Assembly (NCBI GenBank): GCA_965602045.1 | Contig: CBFCXR010000032.1 | Location: forward strand, 1-19,688 | Source: G020354785 sp965602045 | GTDB taxonomy: Bacteria > Bacteroidota > Bacteroidia > Bacteroidales > UBA10428 | Direction: 5' to 3' | DNA: 19,688 nt | Shown: in pieces, positions 8,763-16,759 of the stretch | How positions within the stretch are numbered: the first letter of the stretch is position 1 | Layout: every line of letters starts with the position of its first letter | Notes under the pieces: generated by a model | The model's input: the letters and a program-made list of their open reading frames with translations, nothing else | The model's database searches: none | What the model was told of the DNA's origin: nothing | Program-made: the position numbers and the translations under genes

Positions 8763-8826
8763 ATTAGATAGATATCTAATTTAGTCAACTAATTAATAAG
8801 AAACAATAATTATTGCTAATTAGATA
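8763..8826. repeat. ATTAGATA inverted and direct repeats upstream of the propeller-phosphatase gene
   Basis: ATTAGATA (8763-8770), GA, TATCTAAT (8773-8780) is a perfect inverted repeat with 8-base arms, 21 bases upstream of the GTG at 8742. ATTAGATA recurs at 8819-8826. The placement suits an operator, but the bases are all AT-rich and could be coincidental. The rest of the 183-base gap to citrate synthase shows no gene. Confidence 0.3.
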
Positions 8827-8925
8827 ACTAATAAGGTTCAGTATTTACTGTTTAAGATGTGGTATATACAGGAGAAATTGATATATAAATGACTTGGTTA
8901 TCAAATATTTAAAAGATAATAAATT

Positions 8926-10248
8926 TTATTTCTTTTTTTCTTTAAGTTTTGATTCAACGAACTTTTCCAACATGTCAGTAGTTAATGATTTAGGCCTTTC
9001 TATTGGATATGAGAGGGCTCTGTCCCATATTATATTTGCACAAACACCAATTGCTCTTCCTATTCCAAATAATACGGTATAAAATTCATATTCTTTAACT
9101 CCATAATGCCATTGTATTACCCCCGACTGTGCGTCGACATTTGGCCATGGATTTTTTGCCTTACCATGTTCTTTTAATATTGGCGGAACAACTTTATATA
9201 GGATATCGACATATTTAAAAATAGGGTCTTCCGGCAAATGTTTCAGGCAAAATTCCCGTTGAACAGTATACCGGGGATCTGTTTTACGTAAAACAGCATG
9301 GCCGAATCCCGGTATTACCTGGCCAGCGTTTAATGTATCCCATACATATTGTTTCATTTCATTTTGAGTAGGTATTTGATCTTCCATTTTTTCTCTGAGA
9401 TCATGTAACCACCTTAATACTTCCTGGTTAGCCAAGCCGTGCAAAGGGCCGGCCAGTCCATTAATCATTGCTGAAACTGACAAATAAATACTGGATAGTG
9501 AACTTGCTACAAGATGACCTGTGTGTGCACTTACATTCCCACTCTCATGGTCACTATGAATTATAAAATGCAACCTTGAAACATCATCATAAGGTTTGTC
9601 AATACCCATCATATGAGCAAAATTTCCACCCATATCAAGATTCGGATTAGATTGGATACGTTTACCATCTCTGTATAACTTAGCATAGATGTAAGTTGCA
9701 ATTTCAGGAAGTTTTGCCAGAAGATTTAATGCATCTTCATATGTGGGTTCCCAATAACTTGTTTTTGGCATTCCTGCGTAATATTTTTTATTAAAAAATG
9801 ATTCGCGATGCATTATTGTAATAGCTGATGAAAACATTGCCATTGGATGGCTAAATGAAGGGAATGCATCAATAACTTCATATACATACCTGGGTAATAT
9901 ACGTCGTTTCTTAAATTCATCTTCCACATCCAATACTTCTTCTTCCGAAGGAATATCTCCGGTAAGCAATAAATAAAGCAATCCCTCAACATATGGAATT
10001 TCTGCATCTTTTGGCTTAGGTAATTTCTTAAATACTTCTGGTAATGTGTATCCTCTATATCGTATTCCTTCATTAGGGTCGAGATAAGAAATATCTGTTA
10101 CCAGACTTTTAACGCCCCTCATTCCCCCAATAATTTGTCCAATTGTGACATTATCTATAATCATTTCTCCATGCTCTTTTAACAGTTTTCTGGTACGTGG
10201 CCGCCACTCGTTAATTTTTGCAGCTAGTTTTTCTTTAAGTACTGACAT
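8926..10248 (-). CDS. gltA: Citrate synthase, mitochondrial-like type
   Basis: Citrate synthase condenses oxaloacetate and acetyl-CoA into citrate, the entry step of the TCA cycle, in the cytoplasm. The 440 residues cover the whole protein from MSVLKEKLAAKI. The catalytic residues are present: His270 in GPLHGLANQEV, His317 in GFGHAVLRKTDPRYT, and Asp372 in NPWPNVDAQSG; the spacing matches His274, His320 and Asp375 of the pig mitochondrial enzyme. Long stretches (IHSDHESGNVSAHT, FCLKHLPEDPIFK, ERPKS) resemble the animal enzyme far more than hexameric E. coli GltA, so a dimeric, NADH-insensitive enzyme is inferred. The one visible change in a conserved block is Gln instead of His in NVDAHSG. 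The gene stands alone, with no other TCA gene nearby. Confidence 0.96.
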   Translation of the reverse strand: MSVLKEKLAAKINEWRPRTRKLLKEHGEMIIDNVTIGQIIGGMRGVKSLVTDISYLDPNEGIRYRGYTLPEVFKKLPKPKDAEIPYVEGLLYLLLTGDIPSEEEVLDVEDEFKKRRILPRYVYEVIDAFPSFSHPMAMFSSAITIMHRESFFNKKYYAGMPKTSYWEPTYEDALNLLAKLPEIATYIYAKLYRDGKRIQSNPNLDMGGNFAHMMGIDKPYDDVSRLHFIIHSDHESGNVSAHTGHLVASSLSSIYLSVSAMINGLAGPLHGLANQEVLRWLHDLREKMEDQIPTQNEMKQYVWDTLNAGQVIPGFGHAVLRKTDPRYTVQREFCLKHLPEDPIFKYVDILYKVVPPILKEHGKAKNPWPNVDAQSGVIQWHYGVKEYEFYTVLFGIGRAIGVCANIIWDRALSYPIERPKSLTTDMLEKFVESKLKEKKK

Positions 10249-10475
10249 ATTGATTTTTTTAGCTATTAAAATAATCTACTTAAATATATAAATTCTTATA
10301 TTCATCACTGATTCATTAAAATCAGCGGATTTTAAATTACAAATACTAAATATAATACATTTTATTTTAAGTTTTTATATCTGACAAGAATTTTATATCA
10401 ATTTTTCCGCCTTTTATCTTTCGCCTCTGGTGAGCTACGAGACAAGAGAGACAGGATAAATCAGGTGATCCGCAA

Positions 10476-10501
10476 ATCCTGGCTACATATCCTGGTTACA
10501 T
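10476..10501. repeat. 13-base tandem repeat, two copies
   Basis: ATCCTGGCTACAT (10476-10488) is followed at once by ATCCTGGTTACAT (10489-10501), with one mismatch. An inverse copy of the core, CAGGAT, lies at about 10452-10457 and could pair with the first ATCCTG. The repeat looks like intergenic minisatellite residue rather than a regulatory array. Confidence 0.5.
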
Positions 10502-10822
10502 AACCATTAAAGAGGGCATGTCAACCTTATCTGTACAAGTTACTCTCAAATCATAGGGATAGCATTCAAATCCTGTTATATGTACTGTTCTATTTTTGTC
10601 GTGCAGTAAAATAAAATGACATAATCCCGGAAGTATTTATATAGAAACAATATAGAGTAACATTAAGAAAAACAATTATTTAAAATGACCCTGATTTAAC
10701 ATTTTTCATATCAGAATTATGTTAAATAAATACAAATATTGTTATGTGCAAAATTAATAATATTATTTTTTAATTATCTTTTTGTTAACTTTAAGCAGTC
10801 AAAAAAAAGTTAATAATTTATA

Positions 10823-10837
10823 GAATACAACGTATTC
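10823..10837. promoter_or_regulatory. Operator-like palindrome upstream of ribokinase
   Basis: GAATAC-AAC-GTATTC is a perfect inverted repeat with 6-base arms and a 3-base centre, 45 bases before the ribokinase ATG. Its length and position suit a dimeric repressor site, but no regulator gene is adjacent, and one copy only is seen. Confidence 0.3.
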
Positions 10838-10882
10838 ATAATTTATTTCAAATAATAATTATTAATATTTAAAATTACTTTA

Positions 10883-11800
10883 ATGAATATAACAGTTATT
10901 GGGAGTTCTAATACTGATATGATAATTAAAGTTCCCCGGATTCCTAAACCCGGGGAAACTATTTTAGGGGGAAAATTTAATACTGCTGCAGGTGGTAAGG
11001 GAGCTAATCAAGCTGTTGCTGCGGCAAAAGCAGGAGGCAATGTAACATTTATTGCTCGTGTAGGGGATGATTTTTTTGGTGAGCAAGCTTTAAAGGGTTT
11101 AAAAAAATGCGGTATTAATATTGATTTTGTAGTAAAAGATAAAGATGCCCCCTCAGGTATTGCAGAAATTCTTGTAGCTGATGATGGTGAAAATAGCATC
11201 GCGGTTGCATCAGGAGCAAATCAAAATTTATCTGTATATGATATAATTGCTGCTAAAGAGGTAATATTAGCATCGGATATTTTACTTATGCAATTAGAGA
11301 CGCCACTTAAAACTGTTGAATATGCAGCAAAATTAGCCTATGATAATGGAATAAAAGTTATACTTAATCCTGCACCAGCTCAGAAGCTTCCTATTGACTT
11401 GTTAAAAACCGTAACCATTCTTACCCCAAACGAATTTGAAGCTGAGATGTTAACAGGCATAAAAATTGACGATGAAGACGCAGCTGAAGATGCCGGAAAA
11501 ATACTTGTTTCAAAAGGAGTTAATAAAGTAATTATTACTATAGGCAAAAAAGGAGCACTTATCCTGGATAGTAGTGGTTCTGATCTTGTAGGTGGATTTA
11601 AGGTGAATGCCTTAGATACTACTGCTGCTGGTGATGTTTTTAATGGAGCACTTGCTGTAGCTTTGGCTGAGAAAAATAATATCTGGGAGGCTGTGAAGTT
11701 TAGTAATGCGGCTGCTGCCTTATCAGTGACTAAGCTTGGTGCTCAATCTTCGGTCCCGAAACGTGATGAGATTATAAGATTTCTTGATGAAAAATCTTAG
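10883..11800 (+). CDS. rbsK: Ribokinase (PfkB family)
   Basis: Ribokinase phosphorylates D-ribose to ribose 5-phosphate with ATP in the cytoplasm, feeding the pentose phosphate pathway. The 305 residues match the family length. The sugar-binding start SSNTDMII (Asn10, Asp12) and the GGKGANQA signature (37-44) are present, as are TPNEFEAE and the second PfkB signature DTTAAGDVFNGAL with catalytic base Asp251, equivalent to Asp255 of E. coli RbsK. Other PfkB sugar kinases share parts of this, but the overall pattern fits ribokinase best. No ribose transporter or rbs regulator is adjacent; the gene stands alone, preceded by a 634-base gap and an operator-like palindrome. Transketolase at the window end belongs to the same pathway but is 7.7 kb away. 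Confidence 0.93.
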   Translation: MNITVIGSSNTDMIIKVPRIPKPGETILGGKFNTAAGGKGANQAVAAAKAGGNVTFIARVGDDFFGEQALKGLKKCGINIDFVVKDKDAPSGIAEILVADDGENSIAVASGANQNLSVYDIIAAKEVILASDILLMQLETPLKTVEYAAKLAYDNGIKVILNPAPAQKLPIDLLKTVTILTPNEFEAEMLTGIKIDDEDAAEDAGKILVSKGVNKVIITIGKKGALILDSSGSDLVGGFKVNALDTTAAGDVFNGALAVALAEKNNIWEAVKFSNAAAALSVTKLGAQSSVPKRDEIIRFLDEKS

Positions 11801-11809
11801 ATCCGGATA

Positions 11810-11829
11810 GAATCTTCTGAATAAGATTC
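11810..11829 (+). terminator. Weak hairpin just after ribokinase
   Basis: GAATCTT-CTGAAT-AAGATTC forms a perfect 7-base-pair stem with a 6-base loop, 10 bases after the stop codon. No T run follows, so it is a poor intrinsic terminator and may only mark the mRNA end. Confidence 0.35.
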
Positions 11830-12168
11830 ACTTAGCTTATTTATAAAAACTCCCGTTGACTACGGAAGATAAAAACCTTGTTTTACTTTAATACCATTTT
11901 TTTCAAGAACTCATTATAATGCTCCACATTCATTATGGATATGAGAATATTATATCCTTTAGCCTGTCATTTAAACCTTAATTTCTATTAACCGGATACA
12001 GATTATTAAAGTTTTTAGTTAGTTATTTCATTCCGTTTATCATATTATTTCTGATGTTAATGTAATATGTAAAACAAGTTAGTATTATCTCCGTATCTGT
12101 TTGTAGAATAAGGTTAGACTTTAATATTAAAACGGAATAAAGAATATAATTTTATATAGTTAGACGGT
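11830..12168. other. Gene-free AT-rich stretch downstream of ribokinase
   Basis: No reading frame longer than about 20 codons and no RNA fold could be recognised by eye between the hairpin after ribokinase and the promoter-like sequence at 12169. It may be the 3-prime untranslated region of ribokinase or remnant sequence. Confidence 0.5.
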
Positions 12169-12199
12169 TTTGTCCAAGTTGGTTTAGTTAGTAGTTTTG
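12169..12199 (+). promoter_or_regulatory. Bacteroidota promoter reading straight into a terminator
   Basis: TTTG (12169-12172), 19 bases, then TAGTTTTG (12192-12199) is a full match to the Bacteroidota -33/-7 consensus TTTG-N19-21-TAnnTTTG, the best in the window. Transcription would begin near 12205 on the plus strand and meet the hairpin at 12215 at once. A chance match of this quality in about 40 kb of double-stranded AT-rich sequence is not excluded. Confidence 0.45.
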
Positions 12200-12214
12200 T
12201 TTAATTTGCGAATT

Positions 12215-12247
12215 GAAGGCACCTGAAATCAGGTGCCTTCTTTTTTT
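12215..12247 (+). terminator. Strong intrinsic terminator
   Basis: GAAGGCACCTGA-AA-TCAGGTGCCTTC is a perfect 12-base-pair inverted repeat (12215-12240), followed by seven T on the plus strand (12241-12247). The T run shows it mainly stops plus-strand transcription before the convergent gene ending at 12246. On the minus strand the same hairpin follows that gene's stop codon by 5 bases but lacks a U run, so it may act there only as a 3-prime stabilising stem. Confidence 0.88.
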
Positions 12248-13898
12248 ATTCAATCAATTCTAAAACAGGAATACCCGTACAGGAATTAGGATAGGTAATA
12301 TCCAGAAAAGTTGAAATAGTAGGAGCAATATCTATAATATCAACAGGTCTTAAAATTGTACTTCTGCCGATTTTCCATCCATACCATATTAGAGGAATTC
12401 TTGAATCATAAGAATACGATGAATTATGATTAGTTGACCCATAACCTTGTTCAACCCATCCAGCCTTAAGATTTATGATGACATCGCCTGAGCGTTTTTG
12501 ATTAAATCCATTTTGAATCTTTTCAAAGATACCACTTGTGAAATTTGTTGTTTGCAAAGTAGTTGAAGTTATTGTATTTGCAACACCTGAAAATTGCAGG
12601 ATAAACTGGGCAGTATAATCCTGAATTTCAACTAGGGGTATTTTTGCGTCCTCTATTAAAGTACGATTTAAATAAATTTGTTGTGAATGATATGCCTTTA
12701 TCCAGTCACCTTTGCCATAAACATTATTAAGAGCACTTTTTAAAAGTGAAATTGCTCCTTTTTGATTAAAATATCCCGAAGGAATCTTAAAGTCACTCAA
12801 GTATGTTGGAACTTGAGCAACGCCGTGGTCAGACGTTAAATATATCAATGTGTTTTCTTTGCCAATATCCTCGTCAATAAAACTAAGGAAATGTGATATC
12901 TCTCTATCCAGCCTTAAGAATGCATCTTCTATTTCAACTGAATTAGGGCCAAAGAGATTGCCAATATTTTCAGTTGCTGTGAAAGCAATTGTGATAACAT
13001 CCGTAAATTCATCTTTACCTAATTCTTCATTTATTATTGTAGAAATAGCAAAATCCTTAATCAGGGTATTTCCAAATGGGGTCAATCTCAGGATATTATA
13101 ATTTTTTTTTCGTTTTTTAGTCTTATTAAGTTCAGGCAGGCTATACGGAAATGTTTTACGCCCTTCTATTCCGGTTTCATAGTTATTGTCATCTGGCAGG
13201 CTTTCACTATATTCATCTATAGGTAATAATGTATACCACTCCCTTTCCAAATATGTGTCAGGGAATCTCTTTTCGTTAAAATCATTGACCCACAATGGAA
13301 GCGAATCAGCATAGTATGTACTTGTTATCCAGTTGCCAGATTCCCGGTCAAACCAATATGCACCGTTAGCAGTATGTCCGCCGGAAAGAATTGCAGGGGC
13401 AGCTTCCATTGAAATACTAAATACTTTGGTTTTAAAATTATTTGATAACCGCAACTCATCTGAATATGTAGTGCTCAATAGACTTTTTGGAGAGTATTTT
13501 CCCGCTTCATTGCTACCCCCAATAGTTTCTTGTTTTTCATCTTCAATATTTTGTAATATTTTATCCTTAAGGTTCAGGTACCATTCTTTTGATACAATAC
13601 CATGATTAGCAGGCACCGTACCTGTTGCAATTGATGAATGTCCTACTCCTTCCTGAGAAAACAAATAATTGAAACTCGAGTTCTTACATAATGTTCCTCT
13701 GGTTATTAACTTTTTAATCCCTTTTTCTTCAAATTTGTCCCAATAGCGATAAATATAATCATACCGCATTTGACTTATTACAATTCCGATAATAAGTTTA
13801 GGTTTTTCAGGTGGTATTTTTGTGCTATTTTGAGCAAAACAAGAAAAACTAATTAATGAATCCGTAATAATAATTGTTAAAAGCAAGAGATATTTCAT
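12246..13898 (-). CDS. Secreted PafA-type alkaline phosphatase homologue, catalytic residues mostly replaced
   Basis: The start is ATG 13898 (550 aa), directly at a signal peptide that ends CFA followed by QN; an upstream TTG at 13907 is less likely. Family landmarks of PafA-like type I phosphodiesterase/alkaline phosphatases run through the whole length: GIVISQMRYDY, GHSSIATGTVPANHGI, PAILSGGH, GPNSVEIEDAFLRLD, LTSDHGV, YDSRIPLIWYG and a DIAPTISTFL end. Matched to Elizabethkingia PafA as I recall its numbering, key residues are changed: Asp38 to Ser42, nucleophile Thr79 to Glu83, Asn100 to Lys104, Lys162 to Glu165, Arg164 to Ala167, Asp305 to Glu310, His309 to Asn314. Asp357, His358 and His491 (PafA 352, 353, 486) remain. 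The offsets rise steadily from 3-5, supporting the alignment. Normal phosphomonoesterase activity is unlikely; a binding role or altered chemistry is inferred. Location is periplasmic or surface. Confidence 0.88.
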   Translation of the reverse strand: MKYLLLLTIIITDSLISFSCFAQNSTKIPPEKPKLIIGIVISQMRYDYIYRYWDKFEEKGIKKLITRGTLCKNSSFNYLFSQEGVGHSSIATGTVPANHGIVSKEWYLNLKDKILQNIEDEKQETIGGSNEAGKYSPKSLLSTTYSDELRLSNNFKTKVFSISMEAAPAILSGGHTANGAYWFDRESGNWITSTYYADSLPLWVNDFNEKRFPDTYLEREWYTLLPIDEYSESLPDDNNYETGIEGRKTFPYSLPELNKTKKRKKNYNILRLTPFGNTLIKDFAISTIINEELGKDEFTDVITIAFTATENIGNLFGPNSVEIEDAFLRLDREISHFLSFIDEDIGKENTLIYLTSDHGVAQVPTYLSDFKIPSGYFNQKGAISLLKSALNNVYGKGDWIKAYHSQQIYLNRTLIEDAKIPLVEIQDYTAQFILQFSGVANTITSTTLQTTNFTSGIFEKIQNGFNQKRSGDVIINLKAGWVEQGYGSTNHNSSYSYDSRIPLIWYGWKIGRSTILRPVDIIDIAPTISTFLDITYPNSCTGIPVLELIE

Positions 13899-14177
13899 AT
13901 TCGACAAATAAAAAATAAATAATTTAAGTTACTCGCAACCAAGGTTAAAAAGTAGATTTTAATATATTATCTATATATGTGCATTTATATTTAATTATAC
14001 AAAATTACATGCTGAATATAAATCTGCTAATATATATTTTTTAATTTTTTTTAATACAAAATAAACAGCATATAATAAATTTTCAATTAAATAAGGTAAT
14101 AAGATGAAATATTCATATCCGGGAATTAGCTGTGTGTTAGGTATTGCAGATTATCTATGTATTTTAATTATTCAGGA

Positions 14178-15275
14178 TTATACATTAAATCTTATATGCA
14201 GAATATCCCCATCCCCGACAATATAGCTTTTGCCTTCAACCGATAATTTACCTTTTTCCTTGCAGGCATGCTCGGATCCAAAGGCTATAAAATCATTATA
14301 CTTCATAACCTCAGCCCTAATAAAACCTCGCTCCAAATCACTATGAATAACTCCAGCAGCCTGATGGGCAGTAGTTCCTTTTATTATGGTCCATGCCCTG
14401 AGTTCATCCTTCCCTATTGTAAAAAACGAAATAAGATTTAATAATGAATAAGCTGCTCGTATTAGCCTGTTTACACCAGGTTCCGATAATCCTGCTTCAT
14501 CAAGAAATTCTTTTCTGTCATCTTCATTTTCAAATTCTGAAATTTCAGCTTCAAGTTTCCCTGCCACAGTGAGTATTTGTGTGTCTTGATTTTTAAGTGC
14601 TTCTTTAACTTGTGACACATATTCATTTTCCCTTATTGCGGCTTCGGCATTCACATTACATACATATATTACCGGCTTAACTGTAAGTAAGAATAAATCA
14701 TTAATGTATTTTTTGTCTGCTTCGTTTATTTTAAGATCTCTGACGTTTTGAAATGAATCCAGGTGAGTTTTAACTTTATTCAGCACTTCAATTACGTGAC
14801 TTGCATCTTTATCTCCGGATTTGGCTGCTTTCTCATATTGATGTATTTTTTTTTGTACCGATTCCAGGTCCTTCAGCTGCAATTCAAAATCAATTGTTTC
14901 AATATCTCTTACCGGATCAACAGAACCGTCGATATGTGGTAGTTTAGGATCATCAAAACAACGAAGAATATGGATCAGGGCATCAGTATTTCTTATATCT
15001 CCCAGAAACTTATTTCCAATACCTTCACCTTTATTTGAGCCTTTTGTTAAGCCCGGGATATCTAATATTTCAACTGTTGCCTGTGTGACTTTACCGGTTG
15101 GTTCCAGTTTTTCCAGTTCTTCCAGCCTGGGATCGGGAACATTTATGACACTAACATTTGACTTGTTTGAGCTAAATGCATAACTGGTGATTTCTTCCTT
15201 TGTATTTGACATGCAGTTAAAAATAGTAGTTTTACCTACATTAGTAACGCCGATAATTCCACATTGTAAAGCCAT
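14178..15275 (-). CDS. ychF: YchF/EngD ribosome-associated P-loop NTPase
   Basis: YchF is an Obg-family NTPase that prefers ATP to GTP, binds ribosomes and affects the stress response. The 365 residues match the family length. Walker A is GVTNVGKTT (9-17), where the usual form is GLPNVGKST; switch 2 is DIPGLTKGSNKGEG from Asp72; His114, needed for hydrolysis in the E. coli protein, is present at the same number (LPHIDG). The specificity motif reads NVNAE in place of NVNE/NVDE. Residues about 130-200 form the coiled-coil domain, and the C-terminus is a TGS domain ending DGDILHIRFNV. The usual NFPFCTIEPN segment after Walker A is here SYAFSSNKSN, so this may be a Bacteroidota variant or a second copy. 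The gene is divergent from the yhaO-like gene. Confidence 0.93.
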   Translation of the reverse strand: MALQCGIIGVTNVGKTTIFNCMSNTKEEITSYAFSSNKSNVSVINVPDPRLEELEKLEPTGKVTQATVEILDIPGLTKGSNKGEGIGNKFLGDIRNTDALIHILRCFDDPKLPHIDGSVDPVRDIETIDFELQLKDLESVQKKIHQYEKAAKSGDKDASHVIEVLNKVKTHLDSFQNVRDLKINEADKKYINDLFLLTVKPVIYVCNVNAEAAIRENEYVSQVKEALKNQDTQILTVAGKLEAEISEFENEDDRKEFLDEAGLSEPGVNRLIRAAYSLLNLISFFTIGKDELRAWTIIKGTTAHQAAGVIHSDLERGFIRAEVMKYNDFIAFGSEHACKEKGKLSVEGKSYIVGDGDILHIRFNV

Positions 15276-15298
15276 TGTATCCTAATTTTATTTCTGTG

Positions 15299-15306
15299 CA
15301 AAAATA
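15299..15306 (-). promoter_or_regulatory. Likely -7 box of the ychF promoter
   Basis: On the minus strand this reads TATTTTTG, a match to TAnnTTTG, 24 bases upstream of the ychF ATG, which would give a leader of about 15-20 bases. A TTTC at about the -33 position matches three of four bases. Confidence 0.4.
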
Positions 15307-15496
15307 CAATTAATAACCAATTTTGAAATCACAGTATTACCATTAAAGTAAAAAGATATTCATAGATTTTGGTTGAAACGGAAATAAGAATAAATTTATC
15401 AACAATATAAAACTACGATTTTTATTTTTTATAAGTTTGTCGATAGTAAATTTATTATTATTACCGGGTTATTGTCAATAGTTAAATTTTAATAAT

Positions 15497-16759
15497 ATGA
15501 CAAAGGTCAGGTTTATACATACTGCAGACCTGCATCTTGATACACCCTTTAAAGGCTTGTCAAGCTGGAACAGTGATTTGGCCGGTAAATTAAAGGATGC
15601 CACATTTAAGGGTTTTAAAAAGATTGTTGATTTATGCCTTAATGAAAAGGTTGACTTCCTGATAATTTCAGGTGACATTTTCGAAAGTGACAACAAAAGC
15701 GTGACAGCTCAATTGAAATTTGTGTATGAATTAAAAAGACTATCTGATAGCGGTATTCCTGTATATTTTGTCTGTGGTAATCATGATCCTTTGAGTTCGT
15801 GGATTGACATTACTGAGCTTCCTGAAAATGTTTTTCGTTTCGGATCATCAAAAGTTGAAAATCACACATTTAAGAAAGGTAACAAGCCAATAGCCGATAT
15901 TTATGGAATTAGTTACCGGGATAAAATTATCAACAATAACCTGGCCCTTAAATATAAGCTAAAGAATAATCCTGCCCCTCATTCTGTTGCGGTTTTGCAT
16001 GGAACAGTAGGAGTAGCCGGTCCACATGAAAATTATGCACCATTTAAAGTAAAAGATGTGCAAAATATGGGATTTGATTACTGGGCTTTGGGACATATTC
16101 ATAAAAGCCGGATTGTAAGTAAATCAAATCCGGCAATAGTATACCCGGGTAATCCTCAGGGCAGGGATTTCGGTGAGACCGGGGCTAAAGGCTGTTATTT
16201 AGTTGAAATTGACATAAATAATAAAGTAAATCTCAAATTCGTACCGGTACAGCTTATCAGGTTTGAAGAGATTGAAGTCAGCCTGGTTGAGGAGGATAAA
16301 ATTTACGATTTAGCAGATAAAATTGAAAAGGCCAAAAATAATATCGAAGACTATGCCGATAATGTGAACTATATTTTTAGAATTAACCTTACGGGAAAAA
16401 CAGCTTTACATTCTCACCTTAACAAACCGGGTGAAACAGAGCAACTGATGGAGCATTTTAATGAGAGTCAATTAACGATGACTAATTTCACCTGGATTGA
16501 CCGGATTGAGTTAAATACCAGGCCTGTTGTTGATATAGGCCAGGTTAAGAAGGGAAATGATTTTACTGCAGAGATACTGAAAACATTTAATAAGTATGAA
16601 AAAGATTTAAGGGAACTTAAAGAACTGATTAAATATGCAGAAGAATTCATCAGTCCCGGTATTAAAAATGAAATTGCAGAACTCCCGGAACAGGAGCAGA
16701 AAGAAATCCTTGAAAAAGCAAAGTGGAAAGTTATTGATCAACTTATAGGGGAATCATGA
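15497..16759 (+). CDS. yhaO: SbcD/Mre11-like metallophosphoesterase, YhaO type
   Basis: The 420 residues start at ATG 15497. The calcineurin-like phosphoesterase motifs occur in order with all metal ligands: Asp11 and His13 (TADLHLDTPF), Asp60 (SGDIFES), Asn95-His96 (CGNHD), His168 (LHGT) and His200/His202 (LGHIHK). The Mre11/SbcD family are Mn-dependent nucleases that process DNA ends with an SbcC/Rad50 ATPase. DTPFKGL after the first motif and the long charged C-terminal helix (about 355-415) are typical of the YhaO branch rather than E. coli SbcD. The stop codon overlaps the start of the next gene by 4 bases (ATGA), so the two are translationally coupled. The product should bind the ATPase through its C-terminal helix. 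No other DNA repair gene is nearby. Confidence 0.9.
   Translation: MTKVRFIHTADLHLDTPFKGLSSWNSDLAGKLKDATFKGFKKIVDLCLNEKVDFLIISGDIFESDNKSVTAQLKFVYELKRLSDSGIPVYFVCGNHDPLSSWIDITELPENVFRFGSSKVENHTFKKGNKPIADIYGISYRDKIINNNLALKYKLKNNPAPHSVAVLHGTVGVAGPHENYAPFKVKDVQNMGFDYWALGHIHKSRIVSKSNPAIVYPGNPQGRDFGETGAKGCYLVEIDINNKVNLKFVPVQLIRFEEIEVSLVEEDKIYDLADKIEKAKNNIEDYADNVNYIFRINLTGKTALHSHLNKPGETEQLMEHFNESQLTMTNFTWIDRIELNTRPVVDIGQVKKGNDFTAEILKTFNKYEKDLRELKELIKYAEEFISPGIKNEIAELPEQEQKEILEKAKWKVIDQLIGES

Larger units (their letters stand above)
10249..10882. other. 634-base gap between citrate synthase and ribokinase without a recognisable gene
   Basis: Both ends are very AT-rich and likely hold the two divergent promoters, although no full TTTG/TAnnTTTG pair is evident. 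The middle, about 10405-10530, is less AT-rich and holds short degenerate repeats built on ATCCTGG and its inverse (CAGGAT). Reading frames in both directions are shorter than about 20 codons. No tRNA cloverleaf could be built. Confidence 0.6.

Noticed and set aside
10405..10470. tRNA-like words on the minus strand (CGTAGCTCA) in the large gap
   Set aside because: No acceptor stem, anticodon stem or T-loop could be built around them.
13899..13907. Upstream TTG start for the PafA-like gene
   Set aside because: It adds only three residues ahead of the ATG at 13898, which directly starts the signal peptide.
14104..14226. 40-codon plus-strand frame (MKYSYPGISCV)
   Set aside because: It runs antisense into the 3-prime end of ychF and has no promoter or recognisable feature.
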